IMG/VR virus record: IMGVR_UViG_3300033153_005764
Coordinates: 1-37,475 of that record
From: a virus
Reading direction: 5' to 3' (one strand)
DNA length: 37,475 nucleotides
The notes beneath the pieces are model-generated. The model did not search any database. It saw nothing but the letters and a program-made list of their open reading frames with translations, and was not told where the DNA came from. A program made the translations under genes and the position numbers. Below are positions 1 to 8,393 of the stretch, one piece after another. How positions within the stretch are numbered: the stretch's first letter is position 1; every line of letters begins with the position of its first letter.

Positions 1-1110
1 CCAGGTTTATTGGGCCGATTAGCCGTTCAAGCTGGTCAAGCTCGTGGGCAGCAGATTCGAGCCGCCCAAGATATCCAGTTTACAAGTATGGCTATGGCTG
101 CCCAGGATCGAGCGGCTGCAAGGGGATTGGCCGCTCGTCAGCAGGATCGAGCTTTTGCATTACAGCAAGCCGCAGCGAGTCGAATGGCAAGAGAGCGTCC
201 TGCTAAACCCGGTACTCTGGATCAGCGACGAGGGTTACATCGAATGGTCTCCGAGGCAGAAGCAGCGGGAATCTATGAACCGGCACAAATTAAACAAGCA
301 CAGATTTTTGCTAAGGTGGGTGATGCAGAAGCAGTGCGATCTATTCTTGGTAAATTGCCGCAAGCTGCTGCCTCTACTGCAAGACAACGGGAACTAGCTC
401 GACAATTGACGGCTGTAACTGAAATTGGTAGGGGTGAAGTTTCGGAGCTTCAGAAACAACTCGATGCAGTTAATAACCGATTAGGAAAACGATTTACTCC
501 GGGAACCCAACGATTACTCCGGGAACGTCCCGAATATATGAAAACTGTTTCACCTGATATACAGGAATCGTTGGCTTTGCAACAGCAATTGGAAAACCAA
601 ATTTCTGCAATTTCAGATCGAACGGCGAAAATGAGGCGGATGCTGCAATTAGGTATGACCGTTCCAGAACAGATGGCATTTCAAACAAAACAAGAAACTC
701 GGTTAATCAGAGAAGAAGCAGCAGAACAAAAGCGGTTAGCTGAACAAGTTCGTGAGGCTGGTAAATTAACGGATCGCGAAGAATTGGCTATTGATGTGGT
801 GCGGGATCGAGAACAGGATCAGCGTACTACTCTCAGTCGAGAAATTACACGGCTTTCTAAAGACCTTGCCCCATTCGCGGATGAAAATGAGGACGATCAT
901 GCTAAGCGAATCGAACCCATTCAGGCCCAAATTCGTCAGTTAAACCTAGAACGAATAAAATCATATGCTCGTGAAAAGAACCAGATTGAAGAATTTCTAC
1001 GTAAAGATAAGAAAGCTGTAACTCAAATTGTTACAGATGCAGTAGGGCAGCGATGGCGTTTTACTGGTAGATACCGAAATGGCAGACCCCTCTATGAGGA
1101 AATTGACTAA
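1..1110 (+). CDS. Partial coiled-coil virion-module protein
   Basis: The reading frame is open to the left edge, so the true start lies outside the window; the first in-window start-like codon is a TTG at 10. The visible 369 residues are rich in Ala, Gln, Arg and Glu and look almost wholly alpha-helical, with heptad-like stretches around residues 130-210 and 220-320 (coiled coil). No enzymatic motif is seen. It is joined to the giant virion protein by a TAATG overlap (stop and next start share one base). In podovirus late operons such helical proteins beside a large internal protein are often internal or ejection proteins; that role is inferred from context only. I do not recognise the family. 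Confidence 0.8.
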   Translation, partial: PGLLGRLAVQAGQARGQQIRAAQDIQFTSMAMAAQDRAAARGLAARQQDRAFALQQAAASRMARERPAKPGTLDQRRGLHRMVSEAEAAGIYEPAQIKQAQIFAKVGDAEAVRSILGKLPQAAASTARQRELARQLTAVTEIGRGEVSELQKQLDAVNNRLGKRFTPGTQRLLRERPEYMKTVSPDIQESLALQQQLENQISAISDRTAKMRRMLQLGMTVPEQMAFQTKQETRLIREEAAEQKRLAEQVREAGKLTDREELAIDVVRDREQDQRTTLSREITRLSKDLAPFADENEDDHAKRIEPIQAQIRQLNLERIKSYAREKNQIEEFLRKDKKAVTQIVTDAVGQRWRFTGRYRNGRPLYEEID

Positions 1111-4100
1111 TGCCACGATATGCAACGATAGACGAAATTATTCCAATTGAAACTCCACAACGACGAGAGGCAACTCTGGACGAAATCAATGGCGGTATTG
1201 CTTCCGCGACTAACATGGGGCAAACTTGGGCACAAGAAGGTATTAATACTGGTGCTATTGATGTAACTAATTATATGCAACGAGCAGCGGATAAGATTCA
1301 ACAATACCAATTGGCCCGTGATGATATGGGTAAAAATCGCCTTACCGCTAATGAGCAACTCGCTATCGTCGATGCTTATCGACAAACAGCGGGTCTACAG
1401 CCAGAAGGTTATTATTTGACCAAGGAAGGAGCGGCGGTTCCACGGGATCGATTTGCAGAACTTCGGCGGAAACGAACCGAGGATGATGCCTGGGCGAATT
1501 TCAAGGCGAATATATCCAGTGCGACTCTACAGAATCTAGCGGGTATTCGTGGAGCACAGGCCCGTATTACAGACGCTCTTGGTATTACCAGCAATGCGAC
1601 AGCGGAAGCCGCCCATCAGAGTGAAGAAGTAACTCGAATCCTCCAACCCCTGGGCGGGAAAAGTGGATTCGCCGGTCAGGCCGTGGGTAATGTTATGAAT
1701 TTATTCCTCGCCGCCGGTCAGGCCCCGGCGATGTTTGCAACGTCAACTGCCGGTTCGACCTTTATCGACGTGGCCCAACGACGAGCAAGAGGCCAAGAGA
1801 TTTCCCCCTATACCGAATGGACCTCGGCAATTGCTAACGCAACAATAGAATACGCCCTGGAATCTTTTGGACAAGCTGTTGCTAAGAGAGCGGGTACAAA
1901 GTTGGCGGGGCGTATTGGCGATTTACGTAATGCAATTACTCAAAATGGAGTTCGTGGTGGGGTCCGTACCGCTGCTTCGGTTCTTGTAAAACACGGGTTT
2001 GAACAAGCCGGTATGGCCCTTGAAGGAGCCGCCGAAGAAGGTATAACGGAGCTTTTACAGAATACAGTTCGCCGTCTTTCCTATGCCAGTGAACAGAACA
2101 TTTTTGGTGGGGTTGGTACGGCTGCTCTACAAGGTGCGATTATGCCCGTATTGGCTGCTGGTCCTATGGCCGCAGTTCAATACGGTCGCGGTAGTGCCGG
2201 TAACTTGCCGCCGATTTCACCTAGTCCAGTGATGGGGGACCAGACCCTATCGGTGGATCGTCCTCTTGCCCGTTTAGCCAAAGTTGAGGATGCCCTCCGA
2301 TCCGAGGAAACTCTCCCGAAGAATTTAAGACGATCCCTACCTGCCGAAACCGATATTCCCAATGTCCGAACCGACTTTGAGACACCCGCTCTCAATTTAA
2401 CAGACAAATGGATAGGGGATCGTCAATTAGCCGAATTTAAAGCCGGAACTGAGGCACAGAAACATGTTGCTGAATTAAAGGAACTCTTACAAGAAGGTGA
2501 ACAACTCAATCAAGTAGACGCAGCAATGGCTGTGTATATTGATATGAAGGATAACTCAGATTCCTACACTGTTGAAAATATTCGACAGTTAACCCCGGCA
2601 CAACAGGCTCTAGTTGAACGTGCTCAATCGCTCTCGCCGGATCAACAGGCATTCGCGGAACGAATTATTGCCGAGAATCAGGCTCTTGGAATCGAGGCTA
2701 TGGAAGCGGGTATTCTTAAAAATTATCGCGATAATTATTCAGCCCGATTTTGGAAAAAGGGTAAATTTCCAGGACGTAAAAAAGCCAGATTTACAATTGC
2801 AACCCCGCGACAACGACAGCGTACTCTGCCCTCTCTAATTGAAGGATGGGCTAAGGGTTTAGAATTGGATGTACCCGGAGTAATTGAGGCCCAAATGCTT
2901 GCGAAACAACAAATTGCTCAGGTTATACACGATAGAAATCTCGTGACTCTCGGATTGAAGTCGGGTCTATTTAATCAAGCACGTACCGATGAACATTCGC
3001 ACCGTATTAAGCATCCTAACTTTGCCAAATGGGTTTGGACGGGTGAAGTAGAAAAAGGTATTACGCTTGGGCCGGAGGGTGAAGCTCGTGAAACAAAGCA
3101 GAAAATTTACGGAAAGGATATTTTTCTTGATCCCGAAGGAAATGTGTTTAAACGAGCACATGTATATGCAGATAAGAAAACTGCGGGATATTTAAATAAT
3201 GCTCTCGGAACATCCGAACTCTTTAATATCAAGGGCATCGGAGAGATTCTCAAGTATAACCAAATATTGAAACATGCCGTTCTCACAATGTCCGGCTTTC
3301 ACTATGCCGCTTTTACTCGGTCCTACATGCTCGCATCACGTGGACTTAATCCGGTTACAGGGTATCGAAATGGGCAAGAGTTAGTATTGGGTAAGAAACC
3401 TGGAATAGATGAATTAGTACGTGGCGGTTTAACTCTCGGAGATCAGATGGGTTTGGACCTTGCAGCAAACCGTGAGGCCACAAGACTTGGAAAATTAATT
3501 GATAAAATCCCAATGGCATCAGAAATTCGTAAATCTCTGATTGCCCTTAGCCGGGCCAATAGCAATTTTCTCTTTAATAAATACGGAACGTATTTAAAAG
3601 CCAATGCTGCATATTTAGATTATCAGTATCAATTAAGAAAACAAGCTAATCAAATTCGTAATGGGGAAATAAGTGAGCACGACATTGCAAAGCAAGTAGC
3701 CACTTTATACAACGACGACTTCGGTGGACTGAATCTCCAACGCATGGGACGAAATCCAACGCTTCAGGCTCTGCACCGGGCTATATCCTTAGCCCCCGAC
3801 TGGACCGAATCAAATATTAGAACAATGGTAAAGGCGTTTAAACGCGGAGATGAGGGCAGCGTATACCGTGGAATGTGGGGCCGAGTTTTAATGAAGGGTA
3901 TAGGGGCCACGGTTCTTGCAAATTTTATAACCTCGGCATTAGACGAGGAAGAAGATTTTCTCAGTCAGTATAAAAGAGCGTGGGATAAGGGAAATCTTCG
4001 TTGGCTCGATGCGGATATTACATCTATCTATCGCAGATTCGGCGGGAAATCTGCGGGTCGCAAATATCTTAGTATAATTGGACATTTCCGCGATCCCATA

Positions 4101-4475
4101 AAATTTGTTGTTACACCGTCTAGAGCGGCTAAGGGAAAAATGAGTATGCTTGCCCGTATGGGATGGGAAATGGGAACAGGACAAGATTGGAGGGGTAGAT
4201 CATTTACTTCCCTCGGTGAACTGGTAAAAAGTGGTCAAGCTGCAAAGTATAAAGTATTTAGAAGTGGACCAATTGGGTGGGAACAGGTTCCATCGTACAT
4301 TATAAAACAAGCTGAACAATCGACCCCTGTTGCTGTTCAAGCTCTTATTAATAGAATGCGTGGAGAGATTGACACATTTGATATGATAACCCATAGCATC
4401 GGTTTACCTACTGTAACGGGCAGACCCCCAAAGCACAAAAAACGCCCGCGACGTACCAGACAACGGAGAGAATAA
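1110..4475 (+). CDS. Giant LPD38-like internal/ejection virion protein
   Basis: 1121 residues. The N-terminal third has Ala/Gly-rich, membrane-prone helices (about residues 185-220 and 325-355) separated by polar segments, including AAEEGITELLQ, a phrase I associate with phage polyvalent and virion proteins. The middle (residues 440-620) is charged and helical. The segment from about 700 to 900, with HAVLTMSGFHYAAFTRSY and a later DDFGGLNLQRMGRNP stretch, resembles the LPD38 domain of large polyvalent proteins; this is from memory, not a search. Members of that group occur in phage virions or mobile elements and are thought to enter the cell with DNA. The C-terminus is very basic (KHKKRPRRTRQRRE). 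Position at the end of a late rightward operon fits an ejection or internal head protein. The start overlaps the previous stop by one base. Confidence 0.85.
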   Translation: MPRYATIDEIIPIETPQRREATLDEINGGIASATNMGQTWAQEGINTGAIDVTNYMQRAADKIQQYQLARDDMGKNRLTANEQLAIVDAYRQTAGLQPEGYYLTKEGAAVPRDRFAELRRKRTEDDAWANFKANISSATLQNLAGIRGAQARITDALGITSNATAEAAHQSEEVTRILQPLGGKSGFAGQAVGNVMNLFLAAGQAPAMFATSTAGSTFIDVAQRRARGQEISPYTEWTSAIANATIEYALESFGQAVAKRAGTKLAGRIGDLRNAITQNGVRGGVRTAASVLVKHGFEQAGMALEGAAEEGITELLQNTVRRLSYASEQNIFGGVGTAALQGAIMPVLAAGPMAAVQYGRGSAGNLPPISPSPVMGDQTLSVDRPLARLAKVEDALRSEETLPKNLRRSLPAETDIPNVRTDFETPALNLTDKWIGDRQLAEFKAGTEAQKHVAELKELLQEGEQLNQVDAAMAVYIDMKDNSDSYTVENIRQLTPAQQALVERAQSLSPDQQAFAERIIAENQALGIEAMEAGILKNYRDNYSARFWKKGKFPGRKKARFTIATPRQRQRTLPSLIEGWAKGLELDVPGVIEAQMLAKQQIAQVIHDRNLVTLGLKSGLFNQARTDEHSHRIKHPNFAKWVWTGEVEKGITLGPEGEARETKQKIYGKDIFLDPEGNVFKRAHVYADKKTAGYLNNALGTSELFNIKGIGEILKYNQILKHAVLTMSGFHYAAFTRSYMLASRGLNPVTGYRNGQELVLGKKPGIDELVRGGLTLGDQMGLDLAANREATRLGKLIDKIPMASEIRKSLIALSRANSNFLFNKYGTYLKANAAYLDYQYQLRKQANQIRNGEISEHDIAKQVATLYNDDFGGLNLQRMGRNPTLQALHRAISLAPDWTESNIRTMVKAFKRGDEGSVYRGMWGRVLMKGIGATVLANFITSALDEEEDFLSQYKRAWDKGNLRWLDADITSIYRRFGGKSAGRKYLSIIGHFRDPIKFVVTPSRAAKGKMSMLARMGWEMGTGQDWRGRSFTSLGELVKSGQAAKYKVFRSGPIGWEQVPSYIIKQAEQSTPVAVQALINRMRGEIDTFDMITHSIGLPTVTGRPPKHKKRPRRTRQRRE

Positions 4476-4476
4476 C

Positions 4477-4752
4477 ATGGACGAAAAAGATCGAAAAGAG
4501 ATGGAATTAATTGCCGAGATAAGAGTTCGACGGTTCTTCACCCATTATCTAGAAGAAATTTTCCCGCGACAACTAACAGCGACAATTGCCGCCCATAATG
4601 TAGATGTTACTGCCCATCATCGTCAAATTCAGGAGGCAATTAAAACGGAATCTATCCGTCTTAGACTATGGCTAATCGGTATGGTCTTTGTTGGCGGTCT
4701 CGGTGGAGGCGTCGGAATCGCCAAAGCTGTCGCTTTTCTTACCGGTAGTTGA
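4477..4752 (+). CDS. Small protein with one C-terminal membrane segment
   Basis: 91 residues, starting one base after the stop of the giant virion protein. Residues 1-62 are charged and helical (IRVRRFFTHYLEEIF, then HHRQIQEAIKTESIRLRL); residues 64-90 form one hydrophobic, Gly-rich membrane helix (WLIGMVFVGGLGGGVGIAKA) ending in FLTGS. The layout of a charged helix then one transmembrane segment recalls XhlA-type holin partners, but the match is to layout only. Its last 81 bases overlap a convergent leftward gene, so the membrane-helix codons are also the antisense of that gene's 3' end. Likely the last gene of the late operon. Confidence 0.7.
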   Translation: MDEKDRKEMELIAEIRVRRFFTHYLEEIFPRQLTATIAAHNVDVTAHHRQIQEAIKTESIRLRLWLIGMVFVGGLGGGVGIAKAVAFLTGS

Positions 4753-5070
4753 GAGTAAAATTTTAACTATTTCCGGGGAAATCGGTATACCCTGATTCCA
4801 AGAAATCTCATTCAAATGAGCAGGTACTTTCATTCGGGGATATAATGCATTAAGACTTCGTGCAGTTTCGTAATCTGTTTTTAGATTGTGGATAACAGTA
4901 TTGGATATTAATCTAAACATTCCCTGATTTTTCCAAATAATAATCCCGTGCTCGTCGATTAATGTTGCTACAATTGTGGGTGGGAGTCCATCATTTCCTA
5001 TGGGGAGGATAGATGCGTTGTGCTGGAAAAAATAAATAATAGGTCTATAGATTTTTTTTGATATTAACAT
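4672..5070 (-). CDS. Hypothetical protein, convergent overlap
   Basis: 132 residues, the last gene of the long leftward operon. Its ATG lies inside the stop region of the upstream gene (7-base overlap), the usual junction style here. The N-terminal half is hydrophobic/aromatic (PIIYFFQHNASILPIG) then beta-like (IVATLIDEHGIIIWKN); the C-terminal 25 residues are Ser/Thr/Asp/Lys-rich and probably disordered, and this tail is the part antisense to the membrane helix of the rightward gene. No family recognised. An internal start could shorten it, but the stop, and hence the overlap, stays. Confidence 0.55.
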   Translation of the reverse strand: MLISKKIYRPIIYFFQHNASILPIGNDGLPPTIVATLIDEHGIIIWKNQGMFRLISNTVIHNLKTDYETARSLNALYPRMKVPAHLNEISWNQGIPISPEIVKILLSTTGKKSDSFGDSDASTETANKDHTD

Positions 5071-5408
5071 TTTTTTCTCGCTAAATAAGCCTGTTGTGGG
5101 TTGTCGCCGTTGTAAATGGAATATTCTTCCTGATCGGATCGACCGATATAATATTCCCAGGGAATTGTTTCTATTATATGGGCCTTAAAAATATGGTGCT
5201 GCTCATCTGGAATTACCGCGACTATCCATGTTCGTCCGTGAATTGAAGTAAATGAAACAACCCATCCCGGCTTAGGTAATGGGGGAACTCTGCTAAAGCC
5301 CCCCATTACCTGTACCGTCCCGACACAAGCAGCCCGGCCAATCGCGTGTAGCGGAATGGCCCGACAGATAAAATTAACCAATTGTGTCCGGGTTTCAATT
5401 CGCTGCAT
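5064..5408 (-). CDS. Hypothetical protein
   Basis: 114 residues, start sharing one base with the stop of the holin-like gene (TAATG). The sequence is of mixed alpha/beta character with many aromatics; a central block (PKPGWVVSFTSIHGRTWIVA) looks like two beta strands joined by a turn, and the C-terminus (NPQQAYLARKKC) is basic. Three Cys residues, at about 15, 28 and 114, do not form an obvious metal site. It sits between the small membrane proteins and the last operon gene, which hints at a link with lysis or the envelope, but no motif supports this. Confidence 0.6.
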   Translation of the reverse strand: MQRIETRTQLVNFICRAIPLHAIGRAACVGTVQVMGGFSRVPPLPKPGWVVSFTSIHGRTWIVAVIPDEQHHIFKAHIIETIPWEYYIGRSDQEEYSIYNGDNPQQAYLARKKC

Positions 5409-5575
5409 TACTCGACCTTCTTAACCCCTGCTCTAAGACTACCAAGACCAAGAGCAATTGCCAGAGGCTCAACCCAAACGGGAATCGGAATACCGAGAAC
5501 TCCAAGGCCAGCTACAAGACCAACTCCAATTGCCACAACATACGTTTTCTTACCCTTCAAAAAATCCAGCAACAT
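5408..5575 (-). CDS. Small holin-like membrane protein
   Basis: 55 residues. I start it at the ATG at 5575, which follows an AAAGGAGAAACGATT leader with a good Shine-Dalgarno site, rather than at an upstream in-frame codon. The sequence begins LLDFLKGKKTYVV, then has a hydrophobic stretch at about 11-30 and a second at 33-47 separated by PIPVWVEP, and ends LRAGVKKVE. A KGKKTY start and a LRAGVKK end bracketing hydrophobic segments is a pattern common in small phage holin candidates. Two short membrane helices with N and C termini on the same side are plausible. A holin role is inferred; no endolysin gene is visible nearby. Confidence 0.7.
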   Translation of the reverse strand: MLLDFLKGKKTYVVAIGVGLVAGLGVLGIPIPVWVEPLAIALGLGSLRAGVKKVE

Positions 5576-5589
5576 AATCGTTTCTCCTT

Positions 5590-5664
5590 TTACTTGAACA
5601 TCCGAATAAGCGTCCCAATAGCAAAACACAACGACCCGATTAAATATAACCAGCTACTTATCAT
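5590..5664 (-). CDS. 24-aa single-span membrane peptide
   Basis: A very short gene: MISSWLYLIGSLCFAIGT followed by LIRMFK and a stop. The ATG at 5664 overlaps the end of the metallophosphoesterase gene by 11 bases, and AAAGGAGGAAG just upstream is one of the strongest Shine-Dalgarno sites in the region (it is encoded within the KEED codons of that gene). One hydrophobic helix of about 18 residues followed by a basic end suggests an inner-membrane peptide with the C-terminus inside. It ends 14 bases before the holin-like gene, so the pair may act in lysis. Longer in-frame versions starting upstream would be embedded in the phosphoesterase gene and are less likely. Confidence 0.6.
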   Translation of the reverse strand: MISSWLYLIGSLCFAIGTLIRMFK

Positions 5665-6391
5665 CTTCCTCCTTTCCATACATTTTATTATTGATAACAA
5701 CCTGATCCCCAAGAATACGTACTGGATAGAGATCGTACCATCCGTCACGATGCAAATAACCAAATGCAAATCCCTGTGCCCATCCCATTGGGGCACGATC
5801 CGCAGCCCAAGATTGCTCTAATCGACCGAGCATCCCGATTGCATATCCGACATGGGTATTAAAAGCAGCTTTCGGCCAGAATGTTTGAAAGCGATGGCAG
5901 TGCCCAAAGACACAAGTTCCATATGTTCGGGCTGTTTTGGAGGCCACATATTCATTTGCATAGAATCCGTGAAGAACTTTTAAATGTCCTATTTGCAAGA
6001 CTCCCTTTATAGGATGATAGGGGAGAAATGCAATTTTTAATTTCTCTAATTGCAAATTCGTTTGTAAATCGACAAGAGAACGTAGTCGGGGATCGAGATT
6101 CATTCCGACTCGCCGAAGTCGTTCTTCGTGATTTCCTTCGAGATAATGTGTAATCTTCCACTTTCGCAGTGTCTCCCGATTCATCTCGAATTCATCTTTC
6201 AGTTCTATTCGAGACTCAGAAGTAAATGTACTTACCTGATCGACTGTTTGCCAGTCTCCCCCGGCAATTCGTATTTGCGGTTTAAAATCAGATAGGAAAT
6301 CGGAAACTATTTTGTCAATAGCCGGATCAGATTCAGGACAATGCCGATCAAACCCAACCCAAAATTTCTTGTATGTCTGTACCCTGGCCAT
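5654..6391 (-). CDS. Calcineurin-like metallophosphoesterase
   Basis: 245 residues from the ATG at 6391, which is preceded by GGAG at a proper distance; an upstream in-frame ATG at 6403 lacks such a site. Metal-ligand motifs of the metallophosphatase fold are in order: D-R-H near residue 15, GGDW near 46, GNHEER near 86-91, a central HGF and GHCHRF near 167. Such enzymes cleave phosphomono- or diesters (nucleic acid, cyclic nucleotides or proteins) with two metal ions. The substrate cannot be read from sequence. It lies just downstream of the ERCC4-type nuclease in the replication/nucleotide operon, so a nucleic-acid or nucleotide role is favoured. Confidence 0.85.
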   Translation of the reverse strand: MARVQTYKKFWVGFDRHCPESDPAIDKIVSDFLSDFKPQIRIAGGDWQTVDQVSTFTSESRIELKDEFEMNRETLRKWKITHYLEGNHEERLRRVGMNLDPRLRSLVDLQTNLQLEKLKIAFLPYHPIKGVLQIGHLKVLHGFYANEYVASKTARTYGTCVFGHCHRFQTFWPKAAFNTHVGYAIGMLGRLEQSWAADRAPMGWAQGFAFGYLHRDGWYDLYPVRILGDQVVINNKMYGKEEDDK

Positions 6392-6404
6392 TCTAATCTC
6401 CAAT

Positions 6405-6833
6405 CTATTCAGTTAAACGACGGTATGCTCGATGAAGAAAAGAGAGTGCAATTTTTGCTGCTATTTCTCTGGTCGAACAAAAAAGTATAGGAATATTATA
6501 GTCTATCATTAATGAAAGACATAATCCCACAATTGACATAGGTCTCGCTTTACTCCGATACGACTCGGCAAATATCGCTCGCAAATCGCTTTCTACAATG
6601 ATACATTTAAATTGAAACATCCTGAATCGTTCAAGTTCCTGCTCAAATCGTTCCCGATTATGAATCAGAGTGTTAACCAGATCATTTAATGACTTCCGCT
6701 CAATAGCAACTTTATTCTCAAAACCGGTAATTGAATAGTCGCCAGTTGTTAAAGTTACTAATTGACTGGGCCGCTCGATTTTGAGGGGCTTTTGCTCTCG
6801 TGTGTCGATAGCTAATGTCCAGAGTTTAGTCAT
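6405..6833 (-). CDS. ERCC4-type (XPF-like) nuclease
   Basis: 142 residues from the ATG at 6833, one base after the stop of the upstream gene; a longer version would overlap that gene. The core is intact: I-D-T-R-E-Q (D10, E13), TTGDYS with G31-D32, and IERKSLNDL with E45-R46-K47 and D51, matching the GDX(n)ERKX3D signature of ERCC4 nucleases. The family cuts branched DNA, and stand-alone phage copies are seen beside replication genes. The length fits a nuclease domain without the helicase or HhH part of cellular XPF. It probably processes replication or recombination branches together with the VRR-NUC and Cas4-like nucleases. Confidence 0.85.
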   Translation of the reverse strand: MTKLWTLAIDTREQKPLKIERPSQLVTLTTGDYSITGFENKVAIERKSLNDLVNTLIHNRERFEQELERFRMFQFKCIIVESDLRAIFAESYRSKARPMSIVGLCLSLMIDYNIPILFCSTREIAAKIALSFLHRAYRRLTE

Positions 6834-6834
6834 T

Positions 6835-7731
6835 CTAATTTTTTCTCGTACTAATTGGTGTGGACGTGGGTAAATCGAACAAAGTATATTTAATATCTTT
6901 AGCATCAATTACGCCAAAAGTTTGTGGGTCTCTAAAAATTAACCCTAACCAAAGAGCTAAAGCTACTTCAGCCCGTGCCCCGATACTCGATAACCAATTA
7001 GGTAGAAGAATTAGACCATCACCCTGTTCTTTCTTAAGTTTTAGGATTGCCTCGCAATCACGTTTTGCGATTGATCGAAGAAATTCCGGTGTAAAATCTA
7101 TTCGGGAATTAGAATCAATTCCCTCAACACGGTCTAATTCTGCGGGATTAATAATCGAAAATCCCCGTGCCCGTGCCGCTTTTGCTACCCGATCAAATTC
7201 AGGAAAATTGAAATCTTTAATACCCCGCATCGGTCCCGCGATATAGAATGTAGGCGAGGGTAATACTTCCTTCCTAACATCCGGTATAGGATTTCCACAG
7301 TTAGACTTTATCACAACATATATTTCCTTCTCCCCCGTTTCTGGATTAATCCGCCTATCTCCAAGTTTGGGGGTTGCGTAACGAGGCATGTCATTAAGTT
7401 CGGGGGGCAATCGTCCCGCCTTGATTTCTTCTTCAAAATGAAGTGCGGCCCCAAGATTCCAACGAGCTTGAGCCAGATGATCCTCATCTATATCACCCCG
7501 CTTATATTTTTCGATATGACGTTGGGCAGAAGCAATACATTCACTGATGGGCATACCTTTTTCCCAGTTACGAGTTGCATATTTCTGTGCTCCCAGGGTC
7601 ATAATCATACCCTCACGCATTTGTGCGTGGGGTGAGATTAAATCGGGACGAGGTTTAAGGTCGCCACGGTCCCGAATTGCTCCGGTTTTAAATGTTCGTC
7701 GCTTTCCACTGTCATGCAGGGTCTGTGCCAT
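6835..7731 (-). CDS. dATP/dGTP diphosphohydrolase-like + DUF4406 fusion
   Basis: 298 residues. The start at 7731 is set by AAAGGAAA about 8 bases upstream; the ATG at 7737 overlaps the previous stop and is the alternative. Residues about 12-108 resemble the DUF5664 / dATP-dGTP diphosphohydrolase N-terminal family (DLKPRPDLISP, GAQKYATRNWEKGM, then ARWNLGAALHFEEE). After a linker, residues about 158-270 resemble DUF4406, a nucleoside 2-deoxyribosyltransferase-like fold (FYIAGPMRG, FPEFDRVAKAARARGF, INPAE, and SIGARAEVALALWLG near the end). Both parts are expected to act on deoxynucleotides, so the protein probably shapes the dNTP pool during replication. Family names are from memory of motifs. 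MazZ of 2-aminoadenine phages is, as I recall, in the same broad family; see findings. Confidence 0.8.
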   Translation of the reverse strand: MAQTLHDSGKRRTFKTGAIRDRGDLKPRPDLISPHAQMREGMIMTLGAQKYATRNWEKGMPISECIASAQRHIEKYKRGDIDEDHLAQARWNLGAALHFEEEIKAGRLPPELNDMPRYATPKLGDRRINPETGEKEIYVVIKSNCGNPIPDVRKEVLPSPTFYIAGPMRGIKDFNFPEFDRVAKAARARGFSIINPAELDRVEGIDSNSRIDFTPEFLRSIAKRDCEAILKLKKEQGDGLILLPNWLSSIGARAEVALALWLGLIFRDPQTFGVIDAKDIKYTLFDLPTSTPISTRKN

Positions 7732-7733
7732 TG

Positions 7734-8393
7734 TCATTTTCCTTTCGGTTGATCGTCATTTTTCAGAGTAACCTTGAAAAAGCAGTTTCCGGCAGTATGG
7801 TATATTACTATTCCCTCCGGTTGCAGAAATCCAGGAGCGGCAAAGCTGCCCATTTTTCGGAGTGTTTCAATAGCTCTGAAAATTGCCTCCGAACCGGATA
7901 ATCCATGATAGAGAATAGGAACAGTATCGCAACAATCAGGGGGAACTTGACACTTAGGAAATAAGTGCTCCCATCCCTTAAAGAGCGTTATTGGTCTATG
8001 CCACCGGCTCACATTAAATAAGCTAAACTGTCTATGATCAAGCCCATAGTTTCGATTAATTCCCTTGCCCCACCACTCGCCGAAATGTCGCCCCGGTCCG
8101 AGTCCTACGATCAGTTCTTCTTTATGTTCTTCAACCCAGGCAGCGAAGCCGTAGTTATCATTATCCAGAGTAAGCCAACGCTTCCGAGAACCGGCAGTAA
8201 TCCTCCCGCTTTTGCTGATACAAATTTGTGCATTGGTCCCGTCGATTTTTTCGGTAATAATTATGTTCCGATTAAACCGGGGGATTTTTGGAAATCCTTG
8301 AAATTCTGGTAGTGTCATTTTGAATGCCCTTTCATATCCCTCGTCCCATTTCTTTCGATCAAATGGTCGTATTCTATCACCTTTACCTGCCAT
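7734..8393 (-). CDS. RNA ligase (T4 Rnl2/DRB0094-type)
   Basis: 219 residues from the ATG at 8393; a tandem ATG at 8396 adds one Met. Nucleotidyltransferase motifs are present in order: motif I TEKIDGTNA with the predicted adenylated lysine K49, motif III-like FGEWWGKG with E106, motif IV PEGIVIYH near 195 and motif V FFKVTLK near 206. This is the pattern of ATP-dependent RNA ligases that seal nicked or cleaved RNA, rather than of DNA ligases with OB domains. The enzyme suggests repair of tRNAs cut by a host anticodon nuclease; no polynucleotide kinase partner is visible in the window. The gene overlaps the primase-helicase stop and runs into the nucleotide-enzyme gene by an ATGA junction. 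Confidence 0.85.
   Translation of the reverse strand: MAGKGDRIRPFDRKKWDEGYERAFKMTLPEFQGFPKIPRFNRNIIITEKIDGTNAQICISKSGRITAGSRKRWLTLDNDNYGFAAWVEEHKEELIVGLGPGRHFGEWWGKGINRNYGLDHRQFSLFNVSRWHRPITLFKGWEHLFPKCQVPPDCCDTVPILYHGLSGSEAIFRAIETLRKMGSFAAPGFLQPEGIVIYHTAGNCFFKVTLKNDDQPKGK

Noticed and set aside
5590-5796. 68-aa version of the micro-membrane ORF
   Set aside because: Its N-terminal part lies wholly inside the phosphoesterase gene and looks like out-of-frame translation; only the last 24 codons have a ribosome site.
6835-7731. Firm claim of a 2-aminoadenine (Z) genome
   Set aside because: PurZ and DatZ are not in the window and the MazZ link is only by broad family; kept as a hypothesis.
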